Below the pieces are notes generated by a model. That model ran no database searches, was not told where the DNA came from, and worked only from the letters and a program-made list of their open reading frames with translations. This document shows positions 25,137 through 34,569 of a DNA stretch of 64,000 bases, piece after piece (position 1 is the stretch's first letter; every line of letters begins with the position of its first letter). This stretch comes from Paenibacillus sp. FSL R7-0204 (GTDB taxonomy: Bacteria; Bacillota; Bacilli; Paenibacillales; Paenibacillaceae): NCBI RefSeq assembly GCF_038002225.1, contig NZ_JBBOCA010000001.1, positions 6,572,001-6,636,000 of the forward strand, written 5' to 3'. Made by a program: the position numbers and the translations under genes.

Positions 25137-26087
25137 ATGATTCTGTTAGCTTATTCACTTGTCTGTCTGATCTTCGGCACTACCTTCCTGGCCATCAAAA
25201 TCGGCGTAGACGCCGGAGCGCCGCCCTTCTTCTCTGCGGGACTGCGTTTTTTCACGGCGGGTGCGGTGCTGTTCCTGTTCATGGTTCTGAAGGGCAAAGT
25301 CCGCTTCTCCCTGCTGCTGCGCAAGGAAATGCTGCTCACGGGAGCAGCCCTGACCTTCGGCACCTTCGCCGCGCTCTACTGGGCGGAACAATATGTATCC
25401 TCCGGACTTGCTGCCGTATTGTCAGCCACCGGACCGATGATGATTCTGCTGATGCAGACGACCTTCCTGCGCCAAAAAGCTCCCGCCTACTCTCTGCTCG
25501 GCTGTATCATCGGGTTCACCGGAGTCCTGCTGCTGGTGCTGCCCAGCCTGGCGGCTGACGTTACTCCGCTCTGGCTGATCGGCTGTGTCGTGGTGCTGAT
25601 TGGGGAACTCTGCTACGCGGCGGGGGCGATCTATTCCAAAAAAGTAATCACCACCTTCTCCGCCGAGTCCCCCGTGGCTCTTAACGCAGCCCAGATGATG
25701 TACGGCGGGGCGCTGCTGTTCATCATCTCCCTATTCACAGAGCCGCTGCACCCGTCCTTCCTGTTATCGTTCAAGACCGCCGGCTCCCTTCTCTACCTGA
25801 CCGTTGTCGGCTCCATGGTTGGACATACACTGTTCTACTGGCTCGTCTCCAAGACGAATCCGGTTTTTCCGTCCACCTGGCTGTATATCTCTCCGCCGAT
25901 TGCCGTCGGCGTAGGCTTCCTGTTCTATAACGAAGCGGTCACCTGGGTAACGCTGCTTGGCGTGTTCACGATTATATTCGGAACCATCCTTGTGAACGCT
26001 GGCGCACTGAGGCAGCTGTTCTTCAAGCCTAAACCGGTAATACCTGTTCTGCCAAAAGCAAGCGTTGAGCCCCTGGTTCAGGAGTAG
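25137..26087 (+). CDS. EamA/DMT family transporter
   Basis: 316 residues with about ten membrane helices in two EamA halves (about 5-135 and 150-290). The second half has the family GSMVGHTLFYWLV and a late ISPPIAVGVGFLF stretch. ATG 25137 follows AAAGGGG. It probably exports an amino acid or other small metabolite, controlled by the divergent MocR regulator. Confidence 0.9.
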   Translation: MILLAYSLVCLIFGTTFLAIKIGVDAGAPPFFSAGLRFFTAGAVLFLFMVLKGKVRFSLLLRKEMLLTGAALTFGTFAALYWAEQYVSSGLAAVLSATGPMMILLMQTTFLRQKAPAYSLLGCIIGFTGVLLLVLPSLAADVTPLWLIGCVVVLIGELCYAAGAIYSKKVITTFSAESPVALNAAQMMYGGALLFIISLFTEPLHPSFLLSFKTAGSLLYLTVVGSMVGHTLFYWLVSKTNPVFPSTWLYISPPIAVGVGFLFYNEAVTWVTLLGVFTIIFGTILVNAGALRQLFFKPKPVIPVLPKASVEPLVQE

Positions 26088-26114
26088 CTAACTGGCGCTT
26101 CTCACCGAACACAA

Positions 26115-26160
26115 ACAGCCTGCACCCTGATTTAAAGGAATGCAGGCTGTTCTATTATTT
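26115..26160 (+). terminator. Rho-independent terminator
   Basis: Ten-base-pair stem ACAGCCTGCA/TGCAGGCTGT, then TCTATTATTT, following the EamA transporter gene. Confidence 0.7.
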
Positions 26161-26185
26161 CCACAGGCTTCACGCCAATGGGCGT

Positions 26186-26785
26186 CTACGGCTGCTCTTC
26201 TGAGCTGAAATACAAATTCAGCGGCAATTCCTTATCGCTATCGAAGCTGTTCGCCATTCTGTAGGTAATAAACAGCTTGTCATCACCCTCGCCGTGTGTC
26301 CAGGATTCTTCTACTGCTCCTGTCAGCGGCTTCAACGGGAAGGTCATCCCGTCTATCGACCGGAGTGATTCCTCTACTTTGTCAGCCTCTGCCTCATCCA
26401 CTGGTTTGTATTGATTCAGGAAAGCACGTACTAGCTCTCTCGCATCCTCATACCCGCTGTCCGATCTGGGAAAAACCATCCCGATTCGGTAACCGGTAAT
26501 CTTACCGTCTGTGACATCTGCCTTCATCTGCTGGATGAATTCTTTTTGATTGACGGTCAGTTTTTCGTCCAGCATCAGTGTACCCAAGGTTGCATCATAC
26601 GCTTGTGCAGCATCCTTGATTCCAAGAGCATTAAGCCCTTCTTCAAGCGGCTGCTTGAATACGGACCGGTGCTTCTCTACCTGTGTGAACAACTCGTTAT
26701 ATTGGGGTGTGTCCTTGCTGCAGCCCGCCGTTAATAAGGAAAGAAACACTATTCCACAGATTAGCAAAAAGTATGATTGTCTCAA
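26186..26785 (-). CDS. Hypothetical lipoprotein
   Basis: 199 residues. A lipoprotein signal (LLICGIVFLSLLTAGC, Cys about residue 22) precedes a soluble domain with no motif I can name. The domain has a helical first half (VEKHRSVFKQPLEEGL) and a beta-rich second half ending ELPLNLYFSSEE. A reverse-strand GGAGG precedes the start. Exported and membrane-anchored; function unknown. Confidence 0.7.
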   Translation of the reverse strand: MRQSYFLLICGIVFLSLLTAGCSKDTPQYNELFTQVEKHRSVFKQPLEEGLNALGIKDAAQAYDATLGTLMLDEKLTVNQKEFIQQMKADVTDGKITGYRIGMVFPRSDSGYEDARELVRAFLNQYKPVDEAEADKVEESLRSIDGMTFPLKPLTGAVEESWTHGEGDDKLFITYRMANSFDSDKELPLNLYFSSEEQP

Positions 26786-26865
26786 TTGAATACACCTCCT
26801 TGTCTTTCACTTACCTAGAAATCAAACACTAGGAAAGTTATTTTATATTATATGTCCAACTTGGT

Positions 26866-27666
26866 TTACAAGATGCCAGTAACTTCAAAATGATGATTAG
26901 TACCATTTACATTTATATCATATGATACTCCGCATACCCAAGCTATACCTCCTCCTACAAGATAAACCCTATTGCTGCTTAATGCATTATATCCAGTATA
27001 TTTTGTTCCCAGTATGGGCGAACTGACACTTGTGGTTACTTCATGTCGAAAAGGAAAATTGTTTGCTTCAGGAGCAGCAGTATACCCAGGATAAGTAAGG
27101 AGTGTTCCAAAAGTAACCCATGTTGCTTTAAAATTACCTATGTTATATCCGCTGTTAGCATACGCTGTAACATCTTGACGTAGAGGGCGCATGTACGTAA
27201 GATTGTTAAACTGATCATAATGTGCAGTAAATATACTAACGGAACTTAATCCGTAACCGATTGTCCCTGGTGTCCCAGTTGGTTTACCCGCCTCACCTAT
27301 AGCACTTATTGCATTTGCTTTTGAGATTGGCAATACCGTAGTAACACTTATATCTCCACTGTCCAATTCATTCCAAATTCTAATGGCTTCACCATGAATC
27401 TCTCCACCACGCATTGTTTCAATATTTTGAGTTGCAGGTACATACTGTACTGCACTGTCCTGATCAAGAGTTGCACCCTGCTCACGCAACCAGTTTATAG
27501 TCACTTCAGGCAGTTCATTAATGCTCATGATCGCCGTCTCAGCGGCAGACATACTATCAACAACAGTTCTAAATTCTTTATTTTCCAGATTATTTTCCAT
27601 TGCAAAGGCATTTAAAGGTATGAAGATCAGTATAGCAACAACCATGATCGAAACTAGTCTTTTCAT
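26866..27666 (-). CDS. Secreted orphan protein, AT-rich
   Basis: 266 residues with a clear signal peptide (about 1-22, IFIPLNAFA). The mature protein has no domain I recognise; it is rich in T, N, Y and G and ends in a cysteine-containing beta-like stretch (GGGIAWVCGVSYDINVNGTN). Start supported by AGGGGAGAG. Base and codon use are visibly AT-richer than the neighbours, and it is flanked by about 500 bp of AT-rich non-coding DNA, both suggesting recent acquisition. Confidence 0.65.
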   Translation of the reverse strand: MKRLVSIMVVAILIFIPLNAFAMENNLENKEFRTVVDSMSAAETAIMSINELPEVTINWLREQGATLDQDSAVQYVPATQNIETMRGGEIHGEAIRIWNELDSGDISVTTVLPISKANAISAIGEAGKPTGTPGTIGYGLSSVSIFTAHYDQFNNLTYMRPLRQDVTAYANSGYNIGNFKATWVTFGTLLTYPGYTAAPEANNFPFRHEVTTSVSSPILGTKYTGYNALSSNRVYLVGGGIAWVCGVSYDINVNGTNHHFEVTGIL

Positions 27667-28188
27667 AATTTACTCTCCCCTGCGCTTTTTTTCAAATTTT
27701 TTCATCTAGGATGGCCACCCACTAAGCCTTACCACATATGTGATATAAATAAACGTTATTTAATCCTTATATTGGAAAACGGTTGTTAAGTCCTAGGCGT
27801 TATGTGTATATTCGACAATTAATACTATTAACCGACATATTAGAAAATTAGAATTCATAATGTTGATTTCATCTCATTTGGTAACCTCCCTAAAATCTCA
27901 ACTTCAGTATCCTTTTAGCAATCGCTTTTTCATAAAAGTATCTAATTACATAAATCTTCAGTTAAAGAAAGCTTGTCTATGAATTGCTGACTGGTGGAGC
28001 AAAATACATTTTCGCGGCATTCCTTTCATCCTGTGAAAAATATAGCAGACTACTCTAAAAATCAAACACTCTCCCTTGAACACTGGACACGCAAAAACAA
28101 GGGCCGCCCTAAAGTCCGGCAGGACTTCGGGAAACCCTTGTCTTTTGTCATCTTATGCGCCGTTCATCATCCGCTGTTCATTTGCCGC
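27667..28188. other. AT-rich intergenic region
   Basis: About 520 bp with no supportable gene on either strand. It contains the reverse-strand start region of the AT-rich secreted protein and, near 28093-28141, the terminator of the stress-protein gene. No repeat or mobile-element end was found. Confidence 0.6.
28093..28141 (-). terminator. Rho-independent terminator of the YflT-like gene
   Basis: On the reverse strand outer arms ACAAGGG/CCCTTGT enclose a second stem (GGACTT-type) and are followed by TTTTTG. Confidence 0.65.
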
Positions 28189-29079
28189 TTAACGGGTGCG
28201 CCCGTGGTTTCTGAGCAGCTCGCTGTCATCCTTCGCCTTCTCATTAACGAGGCTGCCAGGCCGGGCGCCTTCCTGTCTGGCAGCTTCCTGTGCCTGACGT
28301 TCCTCCAGGTCTTGGAGCCTGCGGTCGGCTGTATGATCCGGCATCTTGTCGATGCCGTTACGCGTGCCGGAATACAGATCGCCTGTCATTCCCGGCCGCT
28401 TCATATTCTGCACTGCGCTTCGCTCCGGGAGATCATGCTCCGTGGCTGAATTCATCGTGTCCAGCCCTGTATCATGTCTGCCTTCCAGGCCTGAGCCATT
28501 GAACGCCGCATCCACCGCGTCTGTTACGGAGTCCCGTGGAGCATTCACATCCGCAGCCGTACCCGCAGTGCCGGCATCCCTCATATAGCGGTCAGCATTC
28601 GCCGAATTATGGTTGCGGAATACAGTATATACGTCCTGTTCGCGGGAGATATCTGCATCCACCATAACCAAAATATTTCCTTCGTCTACATAGTTGTCAT
28701 AGCTCGCAGCTTCATCCTCAGGAATGCCCAGTCCGATCAGCCCGCCGACCAGCCCGCCCGTTCCTGCTCCTACGGCTACTCCGGTCAGGGTGGCTGCAAT
28801 CGGCCCCGCTGCGATAATCGGCCCGATTCCCGGAATCGCCAGGGCGCCGATGCCTGCCAGCAGTCCGGTCACACCGCCAAGGATACCGCCGGTCGCCGCC
28901 CCGGAAGCCATGCCCTCCGGCACCTTCGTCCCGGTCTCATCATTGATCGCTTCCACATCGCGTTTATTTCTCGCTATCACTGAGATATCCTCTGTCAGAA
29001 AGCCGTGCGCCTTCAAGTCTTCAATGGCCCGTGAAGCTTCATGCTCTGTATGGAACACACCTACAATTTTCTTATTCAT
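28189..29079 (-). CDS. YflT-like general stress protein
   Basis: 296 residues. The N-terminal part (KIVGVFHTEHEASRAIEDLKAHGF) matches the heat-induced YflT domain. A long glycine/alanine-rich hydrophobic region (about 55-115) follows and could span the membrane or pack a glycine zipper, and residues 120-160 repeat a ferredoxin-like fold. The C-terminal 130 residues are hydrophilic and look disordered. ATG 29079 follows AGGAGGG. Confidence 0.85.
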   Translation of the reverse strand: MNKKIVGVFHTEHEASRAIEDLKAHGFLTEDISVIARNKRDVEAINDETGTKVPEGMASGAATGGILGGVTGLLAGIGALAIPGIGPIIAAGPIAATLTGVAVGAGTGGLVGGLIGLGIPEDEAASYDNYVDEGNILVMVDADISREQDVYTVFRNHNSANADRYMRDAGTAGTAADVNAPRDSVTDAVDAAFNGSGLEGRHDTGLDTMNSATEHDLPERSAVQNMKRPGMTGDLYSGTRNGIDKMPDHTADRRLQDLEERQAQEAARQEGARPGSLVNEKAKDDSELLRNHGRTR

Positions 29080-29420
29080 AACGATTCCCTCCTGGTAGCT
29101 GTTTTAGGTTGTTAATGGTTTGACTCTCGCTTTACTTTCACATCCCTTACTTAACCAAACCCTTCTCCGCGAAACTGGTAACCTTCGATCTTGAGCCGGG
29201 TTCCGCAAAAAAATTTATGAAACAGGAAATTGCCCGCCGGACACATTTTCCACAAATTCAGTGATTTGAAGTCAGCTTAGATTACACTGAATTCTCCGGT
29301 TCATGGCAGTTATTAAGCCTTTGGGAACAATGCTCTAATCTCCTTACAGCGCCGCCAAAAGAGACTATACTCCTCGTATAACAGGTAAGCTACTCTTATA
29401 GAATCCAGGGGGAAATCGCG
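29080..29420. other. Divergent intergenic region
   Basis: About 340 bp between the reverse stress-protein gene and the forward ferredoxin gene. It must hold both promoters; I see no convincing consensus or known RNA element. Confidence 0.5.
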
Positions 29421-29732
29421 ATGAATATGCGTCTGAAGGTACTTAAGAAGCATCTGCTCTTCTGCTGCAGTGAGCACTGCAATAACCAGGATGTAGAGGA
29501 TGTCATGCAGGAATTCAAGGAGCAATTGGTGGAGCAAGGAATCAACAAGACGGTCAAAATCAACAAAACCAGCTGTCTCGGCCTATGCGGCAACGGCCCT
29601 TTTGTCATCGTGTATCCTGACGGGGTCTGGTATTACAATGTAACAACGGAGGATGTGGCCCGTATCGTGGAGGAGCATCTGGTGAACGGACAGCCGGTAG
29701 AAGAGCTGGTTATGCTCAAAATGGAAGCCTGA
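29421..29732 (+). CDS. Thioredoxin-like [2Fe-2S] ferredoxin
   Basis: 103 residues. Four cysteines in the thioredoxin-like ferredoxin pattern: CCSEHC near 15-20, then CLGLCGNGP near 52-60. The surrounding EDVARIVEEHL is typical. It is an electron carrier of unknown partner. ATG 29421 has AGGGGG upstream; a second ATG two codons later is possible. Confidence 0.88.
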   Translation: MNMRLKVLKKHLLFCCSEHCNNQDVEDVMQEFKEQLVEQGINKTVKINKTSCLGLCGNGPFVIVYPDGVWYYNVTTEDVARIVEEHLVNGQPVEELVMLKMEA

Positions 29733-29896
29733 TTCCCAGCGCCCCCGGCCAGTCTGCCTTCTGCCTCATACTCCTAGTCCCTCCCTTTCCGGGCTGGGAC
29801 TATTTGCGGTTGTCCGGCCCTCCTCCTTCTGAGGTATACTAATGGTATATGTTCATTAGGAGTGCCATCATCCTTTTAGGAAATGAGGCTGCAAGC

Positions 29897-30739
29897 ATGA
29901 CAGTATTCAAATATAACGCCCATCGCCCCCACCGGGCCAATCCTGACCTGTATCTGCATTACTGGGGCCAGGAGCAGTGTGCACCCGGGCATTCGTTCGG
30001 ACCCGGGGTCCGGAGCCTGTATAAAATCCACTTCATCCACGCCGGAACCGGTAAGGTAACCGTTGGTGAAGCCACCCATACATTGAACGCAGGGCAGGCC
30101 TTCCTCACTTATCCGCATGTGGTAACACATTATGCCGCAGATCAGGACGACCCTTGGCTGTATTCGTGGATTGCTTTTACCGGGGAGGAGGCAGGTTATC
30201 TGCTGGGACGGACTTCACTTACCCCGGAACAGCCGGTGTTCCCGATGGACCAGGTGCTGATGCCTTCGCTGTCTGGCAGGTTATCGGAGACGGGGAGCAG
30301 CGGGGAGCTGCTGGATCTGCCGCTGAAGGTGATGCTCTATGAATTCTTCTCTCTGCTGCTGCGCACAGTCCCGGCTGCCGACAGCCCGGCTCCGCGCAGC
30401 AGAAGTGTCTATGTCGAGCAGTGCCTGCATTACCTTCAAGCCCACTACGCCGAGAATGTGACGATGGAGAGCCTGTCCGCTTCCCTGAAGCTGGACCGCA
30501 AATATATGTCGGCGCTGTTCAAGCGGACGGTCGGCTTGCCTCCACAGCAATATCTGCTCCAATTCCGTATGTCCAAAGCCTGCGAGCTGCTGACGGAGAC
30601 CGGCTGCACCATCGGGGAGATCTCGCAATCGGTGGGGTATCAGGATGCTTTGCTCTTCTCACGGATGTTCAAGAAGGTGAAGGGCTGCTCGCCCAAAGAA
30701 TACCGGCTCCGCCATGCAGATACAGACATTGTGCTATAA
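29897..30739 (+). CDS. AraC family transcriptional regulator
   Basis: 280 residues from ATG 29897. An N-terminal cupin-like sensor domain (about 1-150, with HYAADQDDPWLYSWIAFTG) precedes two helix-turn-helix motifs in the AraC C-terminal domain (about 180-280, ending YQDALLFSRMFKKVKGCSPKEYR). Paenibacillus regulators of this type usually sense sugars and control the adjacent gene; the aldo/keto reductase follows 95 bp downstream. Confidence 0.9.
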   Translation: MTVFKYNAHRPHRANPDLYLHYWGQEQCAPGHSFGPGVRSLYKIHFIHAGTGKVTVGEATHTLNAGQAFLTYPHVVTHYAADQDDPWLYSWIAFTGEEAGYLLGRTSLTPEQPVFPMDQVLMPSLSGRLSETGSSGELLDLPLKVMLYEFFSLLLRTVPAADSPAPRSRSVYVEQCLHYLQAHYAENVTMESLSASLKLDRKYMSALFKRTVGLPPQQYLLQFRMSKACELLTETGCTIGEISQSVGYQDALLFSRMFKKVKGCSPKEYRLRHADTDIVL

Positions 30740-30834
30740 AAATCATCCATGCTGACATACGAATGAAAGCGTTTGTCCGCTACAATTAGGGAGGTATGAA
30801 GTCCCGCACAACTTAAACTTAGGAGGAATCCAAT

Positions 30835-31824
30835 ATGTATATCGCCAATCCTGAACGCTATGACACGATGAAATATAACCGAACCGGACGCAGCGGCCTG
30901 CTGCTCCCGGCCATCTCCCTCGGGCTGTGGCATAATTTCGGCGGCAATGATGTATATGAGAACGGCCGTGCGATGGTCCGCCGGGCGTTTGACTTAGGAA
31001 TCACCCACTTCGACCTCGCTAATAACTACGGACCGCCTGCCGGCTCTGCGGAAGAGAGCTTCGGCCGGATGCTGAAGACGGATCTCGCGCCTTACCGCGA
31101 TGAGCTGATCATCTCCAGCAAAGCCGGATACTATATGTGGCCCGGCCCTTACGGTGAATGGGGCTCCAGGAAGTATCTGGTCTCCAGCCTGGATCAGAGC
31201 CTGAAGCGGATGGGGCTGGATTATGTAGACATCTACTACCACCACCGTCCAGACCCGAATACACCGCTGGAAGAGACCATGTCCGCCCTCGATTTCCTGG
31301 TCCGTCAGGGCAAAGCGTTGTATGTTGGCCTCTCGAACTACAAGCCGGAGGAAGCGCGGGAAGCCGCGCAGATTCTCCGCCGCCTGGGCACACCTTGCCT
31401 GATCCATCAGCCGAACTATTCGATGATGTCGCGCTGGATCGAAGACGGCCTGCAGGATGTGCTGGAGGAAGAGGGCATCGGCACCATCGCCTTCTCCCCG
31501 CTGCAAAAGGGGATTCTGACCGACCGCTACCTGAACGGCATCGCAGCCGATTCCCGTGCAGCCGGACCCAGCGTGTTCCTCTCCGAGAAGGAGCTCACGC
31601 CTGAGGTGCTGGCCAAGGTTGGCAAGCTGAACGAAATTGCGGCGGCACGCGGACAGAAGATGTCCCAGCTCGCCTTATCGTGGGTGCTGCGCGGCGGCAA
31701 GGTGACCTCTGCACTGATCGGGGCAAGCAAGATCAGCCAGATCGAGGATGCCGTAGCTTCACTGAATGCGCCTGAGCTAAGCGCTGAAGAGCTGGAGCAG
31801 ATTGAGACGATTCTGCGCGGATAA
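30835..31824 (+). CDS. Aldo/keto reductase, YghZ-like
   Basis: 329 residues. The catalytic tetrad is visible: D and Y in FDLANNYG, K in IISSKAGY, H in DIYYHHR. The start (MKYNRTGRSGLLLPAISLGLWHNFGG) is typical of the YghZ/L-glyceraldehyde-3-phosphate reductase group. ATG 30835 follows AGGAGGA. NADPH-dependent reduction of a short aldehyde is likely; the AraC gene upstream is the probable regulator. Confidence 0.9.
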   Translation: MYIANPERYDTMKYNRTGRSGLLLPAISLGLWHNFGGNDVYENGRAMVRRAFDLGITHFDLANNYGPPAGSAEESFGRMLKTDLAPYRDELIISSKAGYYMWPGPYGEWGSRKYLVSSLDQSLKRMGLDYVDIYYHHRPDPNTPLEETMSALDFLVRQGKALYVGLSNYKPEEAREAAQILRRLGTPCLIHQPNYSMMSRWIEDGLQDVLEEEGIGTIAFSPLQKGILTDRYLNGIAADSRAAGPSVFLSEKELTPEVLAKVGKLNEIAAARGQKMSQLALSWVLRGGKVTSALIGASKISQIEDAVASLNAPELSAEELEQIETILRG

Positions 31825-31886
31825 CCCGGGGCGGATACTGCTCCTGCCGAACCTGCAGATCCCAGGTCACAGATCACAGATATGAC

Positions 31887-31930
31887 GCAATCCTGCCCAC
31901 CCGCTCGCGGTGATGCAGGGTTGCTTTTTT
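31887..31930 (+). terminator. Rho-independent terminator
   Basis: Stem GCAATCCTGC/GCAGGGTTGC (one G-T pair) then TTTTTT, downstream of the first aldo/keto reductase. Confidence 0.75.
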
Positions 31931-32007
31931 GTGCAAATATCCTTTGCTAGCAGACCATCAGAATTAAACATATAGGTTGGATCACTATGACGGAACCACC
32001 TAAACTA

Positions 32008-32083
32008 TTATGTTCGGTTTTTCGCCTACATTTGGTCCACGCGCCTCCGCACTGCACATTGCATTCGGTTTTTCACATACAAT
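32008..32083. repeat. Two tandem copies of the 51-bp repeat, diverged
   Basis: The cores CGGTTTTTCGCCTACA (from 32015) and CGGTTTTTCACATACA (from 32066) are exactly 51 bp apart, the same period as at 16288-16466. The linker (GGTCCACGCGCCTCCGCACTGC) resembles the linker there. They lie in the 446-bp gap between the two aldo/keto reductase genes. Confidence 0.7.
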
Positions 32084-32270
32084 TTCCCCCAACGCTTTCA
32101 CTCTTTTAAAACTTCAGGTCTCTTCATTCCCAACCACAATTTAAAGACTGATGCTGTTCCAGTTGAACCATGAAGCAGTCCCGCCCGAGTGCTTACGCTG
32201 TGCCTGAATGCTATAATGAACTCATTCGTACCCATCAATACCCATCACGGCAATAACGAAAGGACATCCG

Positions 32271-33179
32271 ATGAAGACTAACCGATTGGGGCAATCCGAT
32301 TTACATGTAAGTGCCATGGGGCTTGGCTGCATGTCGCTGGGGACAGAGGAAGCGCAGGCCACCGCCATTATCCGCGAAGCGCTCGACCGCGGAATTAACT
32401 TCCTGGATACCGCCGACCTCTACGATGAGGGCCGCAATGAGGAGATTGTCGGTCAGGCCATCCGGCACCGCCGTGCCGATGTGATCCTGGCAACCAAGGT
32501 GGGCAACCGCAGAATTCCCGGCAAGGAAGGCTGGAGCTGGGATGCCTCCAAGGCCTATATCCGCTCCGCTGTGAAGGAGAGCCTGCGCAGGCTGCAGACC
32601 GATTATATTGATCTGTATCAGCTGCACGGAGGAACGCTGGAGGATGATATCGATGAGACGATTGAAGCCTTAGAGGAGCTGAAGCGGGAAGGGGTTATCC
32701 GGCATTACGGCATCTCCTCCATCCGGCCGAATGTGATCCGGGAATATGTGCAGCGCTCCGGCATCGTCAGCGTGATGAGCCAGTATAGCATTCTCGACAG
32801 ACGCCCGGAGGAGAGTATTCTCCCGCTGCTGGGCCGCGCGGGCATCAGCCTGATTGCGCGGGGGCCGCTGGCGAGCGGCATCCTGACCGATCATGGCCGC
32901 AGCAAGGCGCAGCGGGCGTATCTGGATTATACGGAAGCCGAGCTCACAGCGCTGCATGAGCAGCTGATGAGCCAGACAACACTCACCCGGACGTTGACAC
33001 AGACCGCGCTGCAATATCCGCTGGCCGATCCGGTGGTTGCCGCTGTAATCCCAGGGGCCAGCAGTCTGGAGCAGCTGCGGCAGAATATGGCGGCTGCCCG
33101 CTCGCAGCCGCTCTCACCGCTTGAGCTTGAAGCTGTACGGGAGACCAGCAAGGCAGGACGGTATACCCTGCACGTATAG
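32271..33179 (+). CDS. Aldo/keto reductase
   Basis: 302 residues. Tetrad residues in LDTADLYDEG (D, Y), LATKVGN (K) and LYQLHGG (H); start MKTNRLGQSDLHVSAMGLGCMSLG. The general class resembles YcsN/general stress protein 69. It is not operonic with the first reductase: a terminator, two repeats and 446 bp lie between. ATG 32271 follows AAAGGACA. Confidence 0.88.
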   Translation: MKTNRLGQSDLHVSAMGLGCMSLGTEEAQATAIIREALDRGINFLDTADLYDEGRNEEIVGQAIRHRRADVILATKVGNRRIPGKEGWSWDASKAYIRSAVKESLRRLQTDYIDLYQLHGGTLEDDIDETIEALEELKREGVIRHYGISSIRPNVIREYVQRSGIVSVMSQYSILDRRPEESILPLLGRAGISLIARGPLASGILTDHGRSKAQRAYLDYTEAELTALHEQLMSQTTLTRTLTQTALQYPLADPVVAAVIPGASSLEQLRQNMAAARSQPLSPLELEAVRETSKAGRYTLHV

Positions 33180-33199
33180 AGCGTGCTTACGGCCAAGTG

Positions 33200-33297
33200 G
33201 AAACGGCTTCGCCGTCCTTTTAAAGGACGGTACCGTTTCAGCGAGAAATAGAAGGATAATTTATAGCGTAAAATATATAAATCCTTATATTTTAACA
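33200..33297. repeat. Palindromic intergenic repeat, copy 2 of 2
   Basis: Nearly identical to 4511-4606 over about 96 bases; differences lie mostly in loops (TTCG/TTTG) and in one position of the second stem that becomes a G-C instead of a G-T pair. It begins 20 bases after the stop of the reductase gene. Confidence 0.75.
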
Positions 33298-33300
33298 GAA

Positions 33301-33354
33301 GAAGCTGTCCGGAAACTGTAGTATTACAGTCTCTGGACAGCTTCTTATTTTTTG
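33301..33354 (+). terminator. Rho-independent terminator
   Basis: Stem GAAGCTGTCC/GGACAGCTTC with an inner ACTGTA/TACAGT stem and a TTATTTTTT tail, after the second aldo/keto reductase and repeat. Confidence 0.75.
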
Positions 33355-33370
33355 CTTAACTTCTTATTTT

Positions 33371-33670
33371 CTACCTATGAGCGCGTTTCCTTGCCTTCAC
33401 TATCCAGGTAATCAATGCAGCCACAAATACAACGGCGGTAATGAGCCAGGTCAGCAGGAACGCCATACCCAGCCCGATATTGGCATCCAGCGCTTCCCTT
33501 CTGCTCTCCAGAATCAGCATCACCGCCAGCGGCGCTCCGCTGGCTATCAGGAGAACGGTCATGCTGTAGCGGGCGAAATTTGTCCGCTTCTGAATAGCCG
33601 CGTATAAGCACAGGTACGAAGCAATTAATAATACGAAGGATAATACAGCTTCCCATTCCAGTCTAACCAT
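33371..33670 (-). CDS. Small membrane protein, unknown
   Basis: 99 residues with three hydrophobic segments (about 8-25, 35-53, 68-90) and a basic C-terminus (KARKRAHR). No recognised domain. A ribosome site is visible on the reverse strand (GGAGAAGGAG). Monocistronic between two unrelated genes. Confidence 0.6.
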   Translation of the reverse strand: MVRLEWEAVLSFVLLIASYLCLYAAIQKRTNFARYSMTVLLIASGAPLAVMLILESRREALDANIGLGMAFLLTWLITAVVFVAALITWIVKARKRAHR

Positions 33671-33764
33671 CGTGTCATCACTCCTTCTCCATAGGAACCG
33701 GGGATTGCGTTATAGTATAGCGGCTGCGGCAGGCAGATGCAAATGACACTGCCGCTGAAGCAGC

Positions 33765-34496
33765 CTAGCCAAAAAACTGCGTAATATAGACCATCGCCAG
33801 CAGCCCGAAGATAAACGAATACGTCGAGGGCCGTTCAAATCCGTGACCATGACTCTCCGGGATCAGCTCCTTATACACGATGAAGAGCATCGCCCCGGCA
33901 GCAAATGCCAGCCCGTATCCAACCACATTCTGTACATAGCTGGCTGTAAAATACCCGATCACGGCCGACACCATCTCCATAAGTCCGGTCAACGCGGCTA
34001 TAATTAGGGCCTTGCGCCGGCTGGCGCGGGCGTTCATGAGGAAAATCGCCAGAATCAGCCCTTCCGGCATATTCTGTGCGCCGATCGCAATCGCCACCAT
34101 CGGGCCAAGGCTTGTCTGCTCGCTGGCATAGCTGAAGCCTGTGCTGAGCCCTTCGGGGATGTTATGAATGAATAGCGCAATCATGACGAGCAGCGCTTTG
34201 GAATCCAGATTGCTGAGGCCAGGCTTATTCTCCACATCGATATGCGGAATATGGCTCTCGATCAGATCGAGCAGCAATACGCCGGTAATCAGTCCCAGCG
34301 TCAGCGCGGTAATGCCCGATTCCTTGATCGCCTGCGGCATCAGCCCGAAGGTGCTGGCAGAGACCATGATCCCGGCGGTAAAGGCCACCAGCACATCCTT
34401 CCACAGCTCGGACAGCCGCCTTACGAACAGAATAGGAATAACGCCCAGCACCGTTGCCATTGCAGATAAAAAGCTGCCTAAAAGTGCACCCGCCAA
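33765..34496 (-). CDS. ZIP family metal transporter
   Basis: 243 residues, about eight membrane helices. The two ZIP metal-binding motifs are present: HNIPEGLSTGFSY and a GAQNMPEGLILA variant with Gln in place of His. TTG start at 34496 with AAGGGG 9 bases upstream. Moves divalent metals such as zinc; the specific metal cannot be told from the sequence. Confidence 0.9.
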   Translation of the reverse strand: MAGALLGSFLSAMATVLGVIPILFVRRLSELWKDVLVAFTAGIMVSASTFGLMPQAIKESGITALTLGLITGVLLLDLIESHIPHIDVENKPGLSNLDSKALLVMIALFIHNIPEGLSTGFSYASEQTSLGPMVAIAIGAQNMPEGLILAIFLMNARASRRKALIIAALTGLMEMVSAVIGYFTASYVQNVVGYGLAFAAGAMLFIVYKELIPESHGHGFERPSTYSFIFGLLAMVYITQFFG

Positions 34497-34569
34497 ATCT
34501 TCAACCCCTTTTGTGGACAGGACTATAGATCAAGCATATGCTCTAGGCAGCTATAAATAGACCCAAACT

